Shown here: in pieces, positions 50,838 to 59,793 of the stretch
Numbering within the stretch: the first letter of the stretch is position 1
Layout of the letters: each line of letters begins with the position of its first letter
Assembly (NCBI RefSeq): GCF_003369575.1
Contig: NZ_PIOC01000003.1
Span: 62,001 to 126,000 of the forward strand
DNA from: Oceanobacillus arenosus
Lineage (GTDB): Bacteria > Bacillota > Bacilli > Bacillales > Amphibacillaceae
Reading direction: 5' to 3'
DNA length: 64,000 nt
Made by a program: the position numbers and the translations under genes
Notes under the pieces: model-generated
What the model was told of the DNA's origin: nothing
Databases searched by the model: none
Seen by the model: only the letters and a program-made list of their open reading frames with translations

Positions 50838-53033
50838 ATGGAATTTGACTTAAGACACTTCAGAGAAGAAATTTTACATCAATCACAAACGGAATTTGCT
50901 AATCTAATGGAAAAATCTCAAAATACAATCTCTAGATGGGAGAAAGAACCAAAAAGTATAACGCTTGATATCCTTGATGAAATAGCTCGGAAAACGGGAT
51001 ATTCTGTTATTGATTTACTAAATATCGAGAATGTTGTCCGGAAACCTTGGAAATGTGATAGTTCTAAAGCAAAAGGTCTTGCTGATTTAAAACAAGAACT
51101 CTTGCAATATGTAGCTAGATTAAAAAATCAAAATAGGAACGTGAAAACACAAAGCTTAAATTATGATAATTACTTAACTAAATTGAGAAACATCTATCGT
51201 AATACTTTAAATAGAATACATAAACCAACCATTGCCTTTTTAGGTAATAGCGATGTAGGAAAGTCTACATTAATTAATTCGATTATTGGACATGACGTGC
51301 TACCAGCTGGATGGACACCAATTACTTCTTTATCTATCTATGTAAAGCATATAGAAGATAAACCTACTTGGTTAGGCGATGATTCAGCAATTGTAGTTTC
51401 CAGCCCAATTGAAGGAAAGCCAATTAAAGTTGATTGGTTGTCGGATGAAAAATATTATCAGGAAAGTCGTATCGAATCAGGGAGCAATGCGATATTAGAA
51501 AAGTACGGTAGCCGTGAAGGCAAAATGTATCAAGATAAATATATGGATGCTGAGGCTGCAGTGGTCTATGTAGATGCACCAATATTGAAACTTTGTACGT
51601 TATTAGATTTACCGGGATTTGGAACATCCGATGATGTAAGAGATGACTTAAAAGCATCAGAAGGAAAAGAAAATGCCGATATCTATGTTTACATGTCATT
51701 GGCAAATGCATTTATGCGTGGAACAGATATTACCTACCTTAAAGATATATTGGATCGAATGATACCATTTGAAAATGGGAAAAATGGCTTAGAACCTTTG
51801 GCGAATCTCTTTGTCGTTGCAAGTCAAGCACATGTTGTGTCATCCGAACCGAGCGAAGAACTAAATAAAATTCTCCTTAATGGTGCAGACCGGATGAATA
51901 GAGTATTACCAGAAAACTATTGGGAAGGCAGGTCTATATACACTGGAGTCGATTATTATCAAAAAATGCTTGTTGAACGTTTCTTTACATTCTCACGTGA
52001 TAGTAAAGCCTTGTCTAGTGAATTCATGACAGCATTAATTGGTTTGTTAGAAACTTGGCCTACTAAGTTACATGAGGAAATTTCAGATGAATTAGATCAA
52101 ACAACGAACATATTTAATGAGGAATTAGAAAGTGAAATTATATCGCTTCGGTCCTTTCGTGAAAATAAAGAAAAGGCAGTAGAATATTATGAAGAGCTAA
52201 AAAGTGAAAAACAAGCTGTTTACAAGAAAAGTGAGGAATTTGTTCATAACTTAGAAGAAAAGCTAAATTTGTATAAGAGGCAATCCATCGTAGATTTTAA
52301 AGAAGCATATGACAAAACCATGAATGAAGACTCCATCGTTTCTATTATTGATCGGAAAGATTTTAAAAATCGCAAGAAAGATAAAGAAGAATTGCAAAAT
52401 TACTTGAATAACACGTTGAAACAAAAATTGGACAATATTTGTCACCAATATGCCAATGAATTGTCCAACTATCTGAATGATCAACTTGAGAAGTTAAATG
52501 TTGCTTCATTTAATGGTCGGGGAAACTTTGACTTCAAGCGAGCCTTCGTTTCAACTCTAGCAGGTCTATCAACATATGGTGCATTAACCGCATATGTAGG
52601 AACTCTTGGCAATTTGGGTGGTTACATTCTAGTAACAAAAGCTGTAGGAGTTTTATCCACTTTAGGAATTTCTGTTGGTGGCGGAGCAGCTGCAACCACC
52701 TTTGTTGCTGCTATCGGGGGGCCGATTACGATAATAATCGGAGTGGCAGTTCTCACAGGCTTAGCAGCTGCCGTATTAACCGGTAGAAATTGGAAGAGTA
52801 AATATGCAGAACGGACAGTTAAGGCATATAAAGATAGTAATGTCAGAGATAGTTATTCCGATGCATTAGAAAATTGGTGGCATGAAACAGAAAAAGCCGT
52901 CGATAAAGATAGAATGACAGCAAATTATGAAGCTCAACTTGCTGAAGCAAAAGAGAAAGCCAATTATAATGAAGAAGAATGCTTGGACTTAGAAAATGCA
53001 TTAACTCTTTTGAAGGGCCATTTATATAACTAG
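50838..53033 (+). CDS. XRE-HTH / dynamin-like GTPase fusion protein
   Basis: A 731-residue protein with an unusual order. Residues 1-62 form an XRE-type HTH (FANLMEKSQNTISRWEKEPKSITLDILDEIAR). A linker follows. A dynamin-superfamily GTPase starts near 130: G1 GNSDVGKST (about 136), a T in the switch region, G3 DLPGFG (about 257). A long helical stalk with charged coiled coil (about 420-560) leads to a hydrophobic segment (about 570-655, GLSTYGALTAYVGTLGNLGG and PITIIIGVAVLTGLAAAVL) likely to insert in membranes. AGGAGG precedes the ATG. It is transcribed alone, divergent from flagellin, in an accessory region. Function is unknown; bacterial dynamins act in membrane remodelling and some in phage defence. 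Confidence 0.78.
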   Translation: MEFDLRHFREEILHQSQTEFANLMEKSQNTISRWEKEPKSITLDILDEIARKTGYSVIDLLNIENVVRKPWKCDSSKAKGLADLKQELLQYVARLKNQNRNVKTQSLNYDNYLTKLRNIYRNTLNRIHKPTIAFLGNSDVGKSTLINSIIGHDVLPAGWTPITSLSIYVKHIEDKPTWLGDDSAIVVSSPIEGKPIKVDWLSDEKYYQESRIESGSNAILEKYGSREGKMYQDKYMDAEAAVVYVDAPILKLCTLLDLPGFGTSDDVRDDLKASEGKENADIYVYMSLANAFMRGTDITYLKDILDRMIPFENGKNGLEPLANLFVVASQAHVVSSEPSEELNKILLNGADRMNRVLPENYWEGRSIYTGVDYYQKMLVERFFTFSRDSKALSSEFMTALIGLLETWPTKLHEEISDELDQTTNIFNEELESEIISLRSFRENKEKAVEYYEELKSEKQAVYKKSEEFVHNLEEKLNLYKRQSIVDFKEAYDKTMNEDSIVSIIDRKDFKNRKKDKEELQNYLNNTLKQKLDNICHQYANELSNYLNDQLEKLNVASFNGRGNFDFKRAFVSTLAGLSTYGALTAYVGTLGNLGGYILVTKAVGVLSTLGISVGGGAAATTFVAAIGGPITIIIGVAVLTGLAAAVLTGRNWKSKYAERTVKAYKDSNVRDSYSDALENWWHETEKAVDKDRMTANYEAQLAEAKEKANYNEEECLDLENALTLLKGHLYN

Positions 53034-53041
53034 GTAGACGT

Positions 53042-53070
53042 AGGACCGAGGGGACAGGCACCTCGGTCCT
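53042..53070 (+). repeat. REP copy with perfect hairpin, 8 bp after the HTH-dynamin stop
   Basis: Arms AGGACCGAGG and CCTCGGTCCT, loop GGACAGGCA. This is the best-paired REP in the window. A degenerate inverted partner (AACCTGTCCCC, 53097-53107) follows and overlaps the next gene. Confidence 0.8.
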
Positions 53071-53079
53071 ATTGCCCTA

Positions 53080-53346
53080 CTAATCCTGAACCGGGAAACC
53101 TGTCCCCACGATCCGTTTCCCTCGAGGCATGTCAATTAAATGCATTCGGATTGAATAATTGAAGTAAGTTGAAAGCATGCCTTCATATGGTTGGAATTTT
53201 TTGTAAGCAATCCATAACATATACAATCTAGTAACATAAAAATCCTGATCAAGGTCATCCATATGTAGCTTGTAAATATGATACTGAATTCTCCTCTCAT
53301 TTTGTTCATACATTTCCTCAAATGATACAAAATCTACCCTTTCCAT
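53080..53346 (-). CDS. Sigma-70 region 2-like protein, C-terminus cut by a REP
   Basis: The stretch FEEMYEQNERRIQYHIYKLHM, FYVTRLYMLWIAYKKFQPYEGMLSTYFNYSIRMHLID resembles the small sigma-factor-like proteins of Bacillus phages and mobile elements. After HLIDMPRGK the frame enters REP sequence, which supplies the last residues (RIVGTGFPVQD) and the stop; the family normally continues with region 4. So it is probably non-functional as a sigma factor. I start it at 53346 (MERVDF, AGGAG close upstream); a Met at 53391 overlaps the stop of a preceding fragment. Confidence 0.6.
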   Translation of the reverse strand: MERVDFVSFEEMYEQNERRIQYHIYKLHMDDLDQDFYVTRLYMLWIAYKKFQPYEGMLSTYFNYSIRMHLIDMPRGKRIVGTGFPVQD

Positions 53347-53393
53347 TGTTCTCCTCATTTCTATAAAGTGATATTTATCTTGAAACCCCATTC

Positions 53394-53570
53394 AGTAAGG
53401 TTTTACCGCCCAGTAACCACCTTTAGGCAATGTAACAATGCATTCAATTTCTATTGATTTAGCTTCCAACGCTGCAACTGCGAATTTCCTGTAATTTCTT
53501 TTCTCTTGGTGGAAAATTTGTTTGAAGGCTTCTTTAAGTGTATTTGTAAATGAAGTCGGTTAAAGTTTTG
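53394..53570 (-). pseudogene. Fragment of a small gene preceding the sigma-like gene
   Basis: On the minus strand a frame without a start reads about 55 codons (SFTNTLKEAFKQIFHQEKRNY, ALEAKSIEIECIVTLPKGGYWAVKPY) and ends with TGA at 53394-53396, overlapping the Met 53391 of the next gene by spacing of zero to one base. No family recognised. The lack of a start suggests a truncated gene. Confidence 0.35.
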
Positions 53571-53700
53571 TGGATGAAATTATTAATATGCTTTTTGACC
53601 CATGTCTATTCTACTATATATAGAATGATAATAGTGTGATTATTCGTTTTATTGAACATACATATTGTGTGTTTTTCGTTTTATTAATCACTTAATAATA

Positions 53701-53752
53701 AAAAGCACACGTTTTGTATGCTTTTAATATTTAACACACATTTTGTGTTAAA
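53701..53752. promoter_or_regulatory. Two palindromic operator-like sites of the XRE gene
   Basis: Site 1 (53701-53725): AAAAGCA..TGCTTTT ends with ACACG/TTTTGTA between. Site 2 (53730-53752): arms TTTAACACA and TGTGTTAAA, perfect over 9 bp, around CATTT. Both carry CACA-N-TTTTGTG-type halves. A weaker CATACATATTGTGTG lies at 53658-53672. Confidence 0.55.
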
Positions 53753-53779
53753 TTCTCCCGAAATGGGGAGGTTTTGATA

Positions 53780-54171
53780 ATGGAAAGCTTTGGAAGACGA
53801 TTAGAAAATCTACGAGAAAAAAATGGCTATTCAAAAAAAGAAGTCAGCATTAAACTTGGTTATTCTGAAAATACTTATGGAAACTATGAAAGGGGGATAG
53901 AAATCCAACACTAGAGACCATCAGAGAAATCGCGGACTTATACCATGTATAAACTGACTATCTTCTCCGCGGCGAAGAATATCATGTGCTTGATGAATCT
54001 ATAACGAACTACGAGAAGGTACATAACCTCCTCAACTTATTTAAGAAATCTGGAATTAACAACCCATATATTTTACAGCTTGAAAAATGGCCCATCTTGA
54101 ATGAAGCAGATTTTAAACTACTTACCGATCATTTTGAAACGGTTGTCCACAATGCTAAGTTGAGAAAATAA
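53780..54171 (+). pseudogene. XRE-family regulator, frameshifted and with a nonsense codon
   Basis: Starts at ATG 53780 (GGGGAGG upstream): FGRRLENLREKNGYSKKEVSIKLGYSENTYGNYERG is a clear XRE HTH. A one-base loss near 53901 shifts to the frame that reads NPTLETIREIADLYHV, then a TAA at 53950-53952 is followed in frame by TDYLLRGEEYHVLDES and the C-terminal part to 54171. Two independent lesions argue for a true pseudogene, not a sequencing slip. Confidence 0.8.
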
Positions 54172-54191
54172 AAGGGACAACACTGTCCCTT
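54172..54191. terminator. Hairpin between converging genes
   Basis: AAGGGACA and TGTCCCTT, loop ACAC. On the minus strand TTTTATTTT follows, so it serves the ABM gene. On the plus strand it lies one base after the XRE stop. Confidence 0.75.
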
Positions 54192-54198
54192 AATGTTT

Positions 54199-54489
54199 CT
54201 AATATTTCACTTCTCTATAAAGGTTGATTTCTGTACTTTCTCGTAGTTCACGAAGTTTTGGAACAATGTTCAAGACGTGTTCGCTTTTATTGTGTTGATT
54301 TAACGCCTCTTCATCTACCCATTCTTCAATATTTGTAAGGATAGATGAATCATTGATATCCTCATTTAGAGTGTACATGATACATCCCTTTTCTTTTCTA
54401 GTTTCTTTCACAACTTCTCTAGCTAAATTTAAATATTCTTCAATATCTACACCTGGTTTTAATTTTGCCTTACAAACAACTCTAATCAT
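54199..54489 (-). CDS. ABM-domain (antibiotic biosynthesis monooxygenase-like) protein
   Basis: A 96-residue ferredoxin-fold protein: MIRVVCKAKLKPGVDIEEYL, then GCIMYTLNED, SILTNIEEWVDEEALNQHNKSEH, the usual order in the YgiN/ABM family of small cofactor-free quinol monooxygenases. The physiological substrate is unknown. AAAGGGG precedes the ATG. It stands alone with its own terminator. Confidence 0.82.
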   Translation of the reverse strand: MIRVVCKAKLKPGVDIEEYLNLAREVVKETRKEKGCIMYTLNEDINDSSILTNIEEWVDEEALNQHNKSEHVLNIVPKLRELRESTEINLYREVKY

Positions 54490-54619
54490 TTTATTAGCCC
54501 CTTTTCTATTTTTTCATATAGTCTCACATTGAATCTTATAATCCCATCAAGCCCTTTCTATTCCGATGAGCTCTTAATATTACTTTACCATATATCAATA
54601 CATTAACTGCAAATAATAA

Positions 54620-54648
54620 GAGGCCAATGGAAATATCCCATTAACCTC
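54620..54648 (-). terminator. Terminator of the ribose-type ABC operon
   Basis: On the minus strand GAGGTTAATGG and CCATTGGCCTC pair with one mismatch and one wobble and run into TTATTATTT. Confidence 0.75.
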
Positions 54649-54702
54649 CTACTCGCCTCACCTTGGATAGCACATCTGTCCTTCCATGCCTATATCCATT
54701 CT

Positions 54703-55764
54703 TCAAACACTTTTCTCTTTCCTCTGCAACAACACCGCAACAATTACAATTATCCCTTTGAATGCCTCTCTTAAGTATGGTGGTACTCCGAATAGGTTTA
54801 GTAGGTTATTCATTACTGCAATAATAAGCATTCCGTATACAGTTCCAAGGATAAATCCTCGTCCACCAAGCATATTGGTTCCACCGACAACGGCTGCTGC
54901 AATGGCGTCCATTTCCATTCCTCTTCCGGCGTTGGAAAAGTCCATGGAGCCGATCCGTGACACTTGAATTATAGCCGCAATCGAAACAAGAAGTCCCATC
55001 AATGCATATACACGAAGCTTCACTTTATTTACATTAATACCAGAAAGCTTTGCGGCTCTTTCATTTGATCCAACCGCAATAATTTGTCTTCCAAAAGTCG
55101 TTCGCTTCGACACATAATACAGAATAGCAGCAATGACAGCCCAATAGAAGATTGGCATAATCATTAAATTTCCAATTTTAAAGCTAGATATCTGTAAAAA
55201 TTCCATTGGTACGGAAGTGTTGTACCCTTGCGCAAAATGCTGCGTCACACTTCTAAATATCATCATCGCGCCTAATGTTACGATAAATGGCGGAACATTC
55301 CCCTTTGTAATGGTCACACCAATAAGTGCACCTAATAAATACCCTAATCCGATCACTAGAATAATAGTAAGAATGATGGCAGGAACTCCGGATATACCGA
55401 TTGCACCTAGAATTCCTGCACTTCCTGTATCCATGAGATACATTGCAAATGCCCCAGTAATAACCAACGTGGAACCGACGGCCAAGTCAATTCCCCCTGT
55501 CATAATGACAAAGGTCATACCTAATGCAACAATTCCGACACCAGCGTTGTTGCGTAGAATATTAATCCAGTTACTTGTCCAAGACTGGAACCATTCACCA
55601 ACGGAATTATAATCAAATCCTAATGTCAAGGTTTGTAAAATAACCATAATTATAAGGGCAATTAAAATACTAAATAAGGGGTCGTTTGACCATTTATATT
55701 TAAAGCCTTCTATAAATGTTTTCTTTTCTTTTATAGGGGGGGTATTCTCCAACTCAGGTTTCAT
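54703..55764 (-). CDS. Ribose-type sugar ABC permease (RbsC family)
   Basis: A 353-residue membrane protein with about ten hydrophobic segments and RbsC/BPD_transp_2 motifs: GVGIVALGMTFVIMTGGIDLAVGS, GNVPPFIVTLGAMMIFRS, AVGSNERAAKLSGI (ATPase contact) and AIAAAVVGGTNMLGGRG. The N-terminal 30 residues are charged. It overlaps the ATPase gene by four bases. Last gene of the operon. The sugar is not evident; an inositol- or aminosugar-like compound is suggested by the oxidoreductase and isomerase. Confidence 0.9.
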   Translation of the reverse strand: MKPELENTPPIKEKKTFIEGFKYKWSNDPLFSILIALIIMVILQTLTLGFDYNSVGEWFQSWTSNWINILRNNAGVGIVALGMTFVIMTGGIDLAVGSTLVITGAFAMYLMDTGSAGILGAIGISGVPAIILTIILVIGLGYLLGALIGVTITKGNVPPFIVTLGAMMIFRSVTQHFAQGYNTSVPMEFLQISSFKIGNLMIMPIFYWAVIAAILYYVSKRTTFGRQIIAVGSNERAAKLSGINVNKVKLRVYALMGLLVSIAAIIQVSRIGSMDFSNAGRGMEMDAIAAAVVGGTNMLGGRGFILGTVYGMLIIAVMNNLLNLFGVPPYLREAFKGIIVIVAVLLQRKEKSV

Positions 55765-57284
55765 AATGGCTGTCCACTCCTCTCCAAGTCAAGCTCTCCA
55801 CCAGTAGCCAGGCTCATAATAGAGTGCTCATTCATCATTTTATCTTGAACCTCACCCTGAATAACCCCGTGATACATGACTAGTGCTCGGTCACATACGC
55901 GGATAATTTCCTGTGCTTCACTGGATAGTACAATGATGGCAATATTCTCTTCCGCAAGTTTTAAAATGATATCGTAAATATCTTCTTTCGCACCCACATC
56001 AACACCCTGCGTGGGATTATCTAAGATTAGGATTTTGGGATTAGAAGCTAACCATTTCGCCAGGACAACCTTCTGCTGGTTTCCTCCAGAAAGACTTGTA
56101 ATGCTATCCGTAAGCACACCCATCTTTAATCTTAACGAACCCCGCTGCTCCTCAAATTTCTGCCAATGCTTATCCGTGTTAATAACCCCACGCTTTGAAA
56201 ACATCGGCCATGTAACAATTGAGGCATTCTCAATAATATTCATATCCTTAATAATTCCATTCTCTTTTCGGTTTCGAGGAAGATATGCAATTCCTTCCTT
56301 AAGAGCCTGGTATGTACTCTTAATTTTTACTTCCGTGCCGTTTAAGTAAATTTTTCCAGATGGAAGTTTTTCCGCACCAAAGATTGCCTGAAAAAGCTCG
56401 CTCCGACCATCTCCAAGAAGACCAGTCACACCAACAATTTCACCCATTTTAATGGAAAAGTTAATATCTCGGAAATTCTTCTGATCGGTCAGTCCTTCCA
56501 CTCTTAATACTTCTTCCCCAATTTCTTCCTCTACTTCTCTCTCTCTTCTTAATGACTCTGTTCTCACGTCGTAACCTACCATATAACTGGCCAAATCCTT
56601 TGTTGTAACCTCGCTTACATTTCCCTCCGCTGCCAAATTGCCATCCCGAAGCACGAGGTATCGATTGCAAATCTGCATAACCTCATTTAATTTATGGGAG
56701 ATAAAAATAATCCCAACATTATGCTCTTTCATCGTTTCCATCATCTTAAAAACCCGCTTAATCTCGGAATCGGTTAACGATGTGGTGGGCTCATCCATAA
56801 TTATGATTGATGCATTCGTCATCATCGCTCGACAGATTTCAACAATTTGTTTATAGGATGAATCTAGATCACGAACCATTTTTCCAGGGTCCAAATCCAC
56901 ATTCATTCGTTCAAACATATCTGCCGTTTTATCATGCATTTGCTTTAGGTCAAGGCTTCCTCGCTTCGTTTTAATTTCCCGACCGAGGAACATATTTTCA
57001 TAAATAGGTAGATCATTGATTAAATTCAGTTCCTGATGAATAAATGCAATTCCTGCTTCTAGTGACTGTGCAGGTATTTCGAAGCTTACCTTTTTGCCAT
57101 CCACTAAAATCGCGCCTGAATCCATTTGATGAACGCCACCGAGAATATTCATTAATGTAGATTTACCTGCTCCATTTTCTCCGAGCAATGCGCAGATCTC
57201 ACCGCCCTGGATAGAAAAGGACACATCTTTGATAACATCATTACTGCCAAAAGACTTTCGTATATTCTCCATCTCAATTTTCAT
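55761..57284 (-). CDS. Sugar ABC transporter ATP-binding protein (RbsA/MglA family)
   Basis: A 507-residue fused double ABC ATPase. Domain 1: Walker A LLGENGAGKSTLMN (about 31), Walker B IIIMDEPTTSLT. Domain 2: degenerate Walker A GLLGDGRSELFQ (about 290), intact signature LSGGNQQKVVLAKWL and ILILDNPTQGVDVGAKEDIY. This asymmetric layout is normal for RbsA. It powers import with the downstream permease. GGATGTG precedes the ATG. The signature of domain 1 (RDLDSSYKQIVEICRAM) is degenerate, also usual. Confidence 0.92.
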   Translation of the reverse strand: MKIEMENIRKSFGSNDVIKDVSFSIQGGEICALLGENGAGKSTLMNILGGVHQMDSGAILVDGKKVSFEIPAQSLEAGIAFIHQELNLINDLPIYENMFLGREIKTKRGSLDLKQMHDKTADMFERMNVDLDPGKMVRDLDSSYKQIVEICRAMMTNASIIIMDEPTTSLTDSEIKRVFKMMETMKEHNVGIIFISHKLNEVMQICNRYLVLRDGNLAAEGNVSEVTTKDLASYMVGYDVRTESLRREREVEEEIGEEVLRVEGLTDQKNFRDINFSIKMGEIVGVTGLLGDGRSELFQAIFGAEKLPSGKIYLNGTEVKIKSTYQALKEGIAYLPRNRKENGIIKDMNIIENASIVTWPMFSKRGVINTDKHWQKFEEQRGSLRLKMGVLTDSITSLSGGNQQKVVLAKWLASNPKILILDNPTQGVDVGAKEDIYDIILKLAEENIAIIVLSSEAQEIIRVCDRALVMYHGVIQGEVQDKMMNEHSIMSLATGGELDLERSGQPL

Positions 57285-57335
57285 GTAATCACATCCATAC
57301 TTTGTAATAGAGCGCCTTGTTTAGGAAATCGAGTT

Positions 57336-57497
57336 ATAAAGTGAAACTTCATTAAGTGGGGGTAATATCCACCCCCACTTAATGTTAGTTGAACAGAATC
57401 GGGATTTTATCTTGCTGTTGATCCCCCCACTTACAATTCTTGATTTTTCTCGAATTCTTTTCGTTAAGGGTCTTACAGCAAGTTAATTCGGGAGAAA
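57336..57497 (+). repeat. ~160-nt structured repeat, copy B
   Basis: Starts ATAAA, ends AGAAA. Hairpin 1: CATTAAGTGGGGG with CCCCCACTTAATG. Linker GTTAGTTGAACAGAATCGGG. Hairpin 2: CTTGCTGT with ACAGCAAG outside; the inner CCCCCCACTT arm has lost most of its partner (TTAAGGG). It lies in the gap between the ATPase and binding-protein genes of one operon. Confidence 0.85.
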
Positions 57498-57692
57498 TAA
57501 ATTACATTAGAAAAGAAGAGGCTAGAGCACCAGCCATAACCCCTCTTTTTCATCATGATTCTTTGACATTGCTTAACTTTTAATGGCTATTGCACAAATG
57601 CGTTACCAGTTCAGGCAACTTTGGGTTTATACCGTTCAACTTGGCACTAAGAAGTAGGAATTCGCGAACCACCCCATGCGCCACCTCCCAGT
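57498..57692. other. Operon gap with a weak hairpin
   Basis: Around 57510-57545 AAGAGG..CCTCTTTTT can form an imperfect stem; it may attenuate transcription between the binding-protein gene and the ATPase gene. Nothing coding is seen. Confidence 0.4.
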
Positions 57693-58670
57693 TTAGTACG
57701 GTGATCCTTCATCCAGGAATTCTTCATGGTTGTCTCGGTCTACTACTGTTGTTGGGATAATGGTTTCTGCATCTACTTCTTCGCCTTCTAGTAAATCAAC
57801 GGCAATATCGACTGCATCTTTAACCATAGCTGGGCTGTATAGTGCAGATTGAATCCAGATATCTTCGTTTTCTGGCATCATTTTGAAGTATTCTTGCATA
57901 CCGCCACCGCCAGTCACGACTTGAATGTCCGTTCTTCCTGCTTCACTTATTGCTTGAAGAGCGCCAATTGACGTTTCATCATCCAATGAATATACGGCAT
58001 CAATATGATCCATACTTGTTAAAATATCAGCAAAGTCTGTCAAGCCATCTTCTCTTGTAAATTGTGTAGCATAAGTATGAAGGGTCATGTCTGGTGCAAT
58101 TTCTGCCATCGTGTCAACAAAGCCACTCGTTCGCAACTCAGAAACAGAACCGGATGATGGTACTTCCAAGATTACAACTTCACCTTCCGTACCAATCTTA
58201 TCTACAACATACTTAGCCCCTTGAACTCCCATATCGTAGTTGTCACCTGCAACTCGGTACACGCCGTCGACATCAATAGCGATATCAAAGTTTACAACTT
58301 CAATTCCTTCATCCAACGCATGTTGAATGGGAACCTCCATCCCTTCCCATTGTGGGAATGCAACAATCGCTTCTGCCCCCCAAGTAATTAAGTCATCCAG
58401 CTGTGAAGTCATTTCGGCAGCATTGGTACTTGTATAAATTTGGTATTCTATTTTATCGGATAATTCTTTCGCACGAGATTCTGCATGATAGGCAACCGCT
58501 GCAACCCAACCATGTGTAACAGCTGGTGCCAGAATACCAACTTTGTACTTATCACCGGAATCACTTTCTCCACCACCCCCACCAGAAGTGTCATCCGAAC
58601 CACTACATGCAGCCAACACCAGAACCATAGCCAATACAAGGAAAACAAATAGTTTATCAAGCTTTTTCAA
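57693..58670 (-). CDS. Ribose-type sugar-binding lipoprotein (RbsB family)
   Basis: A 325-residue extracellular binding protein. The signal ends in the lipobox LVLAACSGSD, then a Gly/Ser-rich spacer, then the periplasmic-binding fold starting YKVGILAPAVTHGWVAAV and AEAIVAFPQWEGMEVPIQHALDEGIEVVNFD. The start is TTG with GGGGG upstream. A cre-like box lies about 80 bp upstream. It is more abundant than its ATPase in most such operons, which fits the gap and repeat downstream. Confidence 0.9.
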   Translation of the reverse strand: MKKLDKLFVFLVLAMVLVLAACSGSDDTSGGGGGESDSGDKYKVGILAPAVTHGWVAAVAYHAESRAKELSDKIEYQIYTSTNAAEMTSQLDDLITWGAEAIVAFPQWEGMEVPIQHALDEGIEVVNFDIAIDVDGVYRVAGDNYDMGVQGAKYVVDKIGTEGEVVILEVPSSGSVSELRTSGFVDTMAEIAPDMTLHTYATQFTREDGLTDFADILTSMDHIDAVYSLDDETSIGALQAISEAGRTDIQVVTGGGGMQEYFKMMPENEDIWIQSALYSPAMVKDAVDIAVDLLEGEEVDAETIIPTTVVDRDNHEEFLDEGSPY

Positions 58671-58747
58671 TCAAAAAACCCCCTTATTTTTTAACAGTCA
58701 ATTTTAACAAAATCATGAAACCATAGTTAGATTTTCTCTCCAATCAG

Positions 58748-58761
58748 TATGAGCGCTTTCA
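58748..58761. promoter_or_regulatory. cre-like CcpA box upstream of the binding-protein gene
   Basis: TATGAGCGCTTTCA matches TGWNANCGNTNWCA at all but the second position. Confidence 0.5.
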
Positions 58762-58850
58762 TTCCATTATTATTACAGAACCTGTACTTCACGCCCTGTT
58801 TTTAACGATGTTTCAATGTTTTGGAGTAATTTGATTATGTATCTACTTTC

Positions 58851-59656
58851 TCAACCGAGTATGCTCTTAAGATAGTTGAAGGATCTTTTCACAGATTTGT
58901 TTACTTCGCTTAGACCACTGGGACCATCTGGTGTAAATTCAATTTCCACACTAATCGGACCCTTATAATCCCTACTCTCAAGGATGTTAAAAATTCGATT
59001 GAAATCGAGATTTCCATCACCAATCGCTGGAAAATTCCATTTGTGATTAGCCCCTAGCTTATCTTTTAAATGGATAAATTCAATATCATTCACACAAATC
59101 TCTAAGTCTTCATACGGTAGAATGTCTCCGTATAAGATAACATTGGCGGTATCATAATTAATCTTGACTCGGTTGTTTAAGACCTGGACTAGTTTTTTCA
59201 ATGAAAGACCAGTTGCAAAATTATTACCATGTGTCTCCAGTGTTAGTGTTTTCCCCATCTCCTCACACTTTATAAGAACAGGCTCTAAATTCTTTGCTAA
59301 CACCTTTTCATCTTCAATAACATCGGAATCATTATGCGCATCACCTGTTGCGGTAAAACATATTGGCAATCAAAAAAAGTAGCTAAATCGATGCTTTTGA
59401 TTAAGTTAGTGATTCCTTCTTCTCTCATGAGATTACTATGTGAACCAATTCCAACACAGGTCATCCCATATTCGTTTAGTAAAATTTTAATCTCTTGTAG
59501 CTCATCTTCTGACATATCTGGTAAAACATGTGCCGTATGACCCTTCACGGCAGCTAACTCAATTTGAGTAAATCCAGCCTCATTGGCCCCTTTCACAGCA
59601 TCCTCTAAGGAAAAACCATGATAGGTATTCGAATTGATCGCAAGCTGATGAAACAT
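58851..59656 (-). pseudogene. Sugar phosphate isomerase/epimerase (xylose isomerase-like TIM barrel), single frameshift
   Basis: Start at 59656 (MFHQLAINSNTYHGF) with GGGAGG upstream. The first frame runs to FDCQYVL; the next reads FTATGDAHNDSDVIEDEK and on to the normal end (GDGNLDFNRIFNILESRDYKGPISVEIEF, SFNYLKSILG). One missing T in a run of T (59355-59358 on the plus strand, four A where five would restore the frame) explains it. Family members are metal-dependent isomerases/epimerases of keto sugars or inosose. It may be a real loss or a homopolymer sequencing error. Confidence 0.8.
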
Positions 59657-59793
59657 GCCAAACCTCCCATCCAATTTGTAAGGGATTACAGAAAATAGGA
59701 ATTCTATTTGAAATCGTCTACGGTAATTATTAGAATCCGTAACTAGTATCTTAAAAGGAAACCATCTAAAAAATTATTAAGAATATTAATTCG

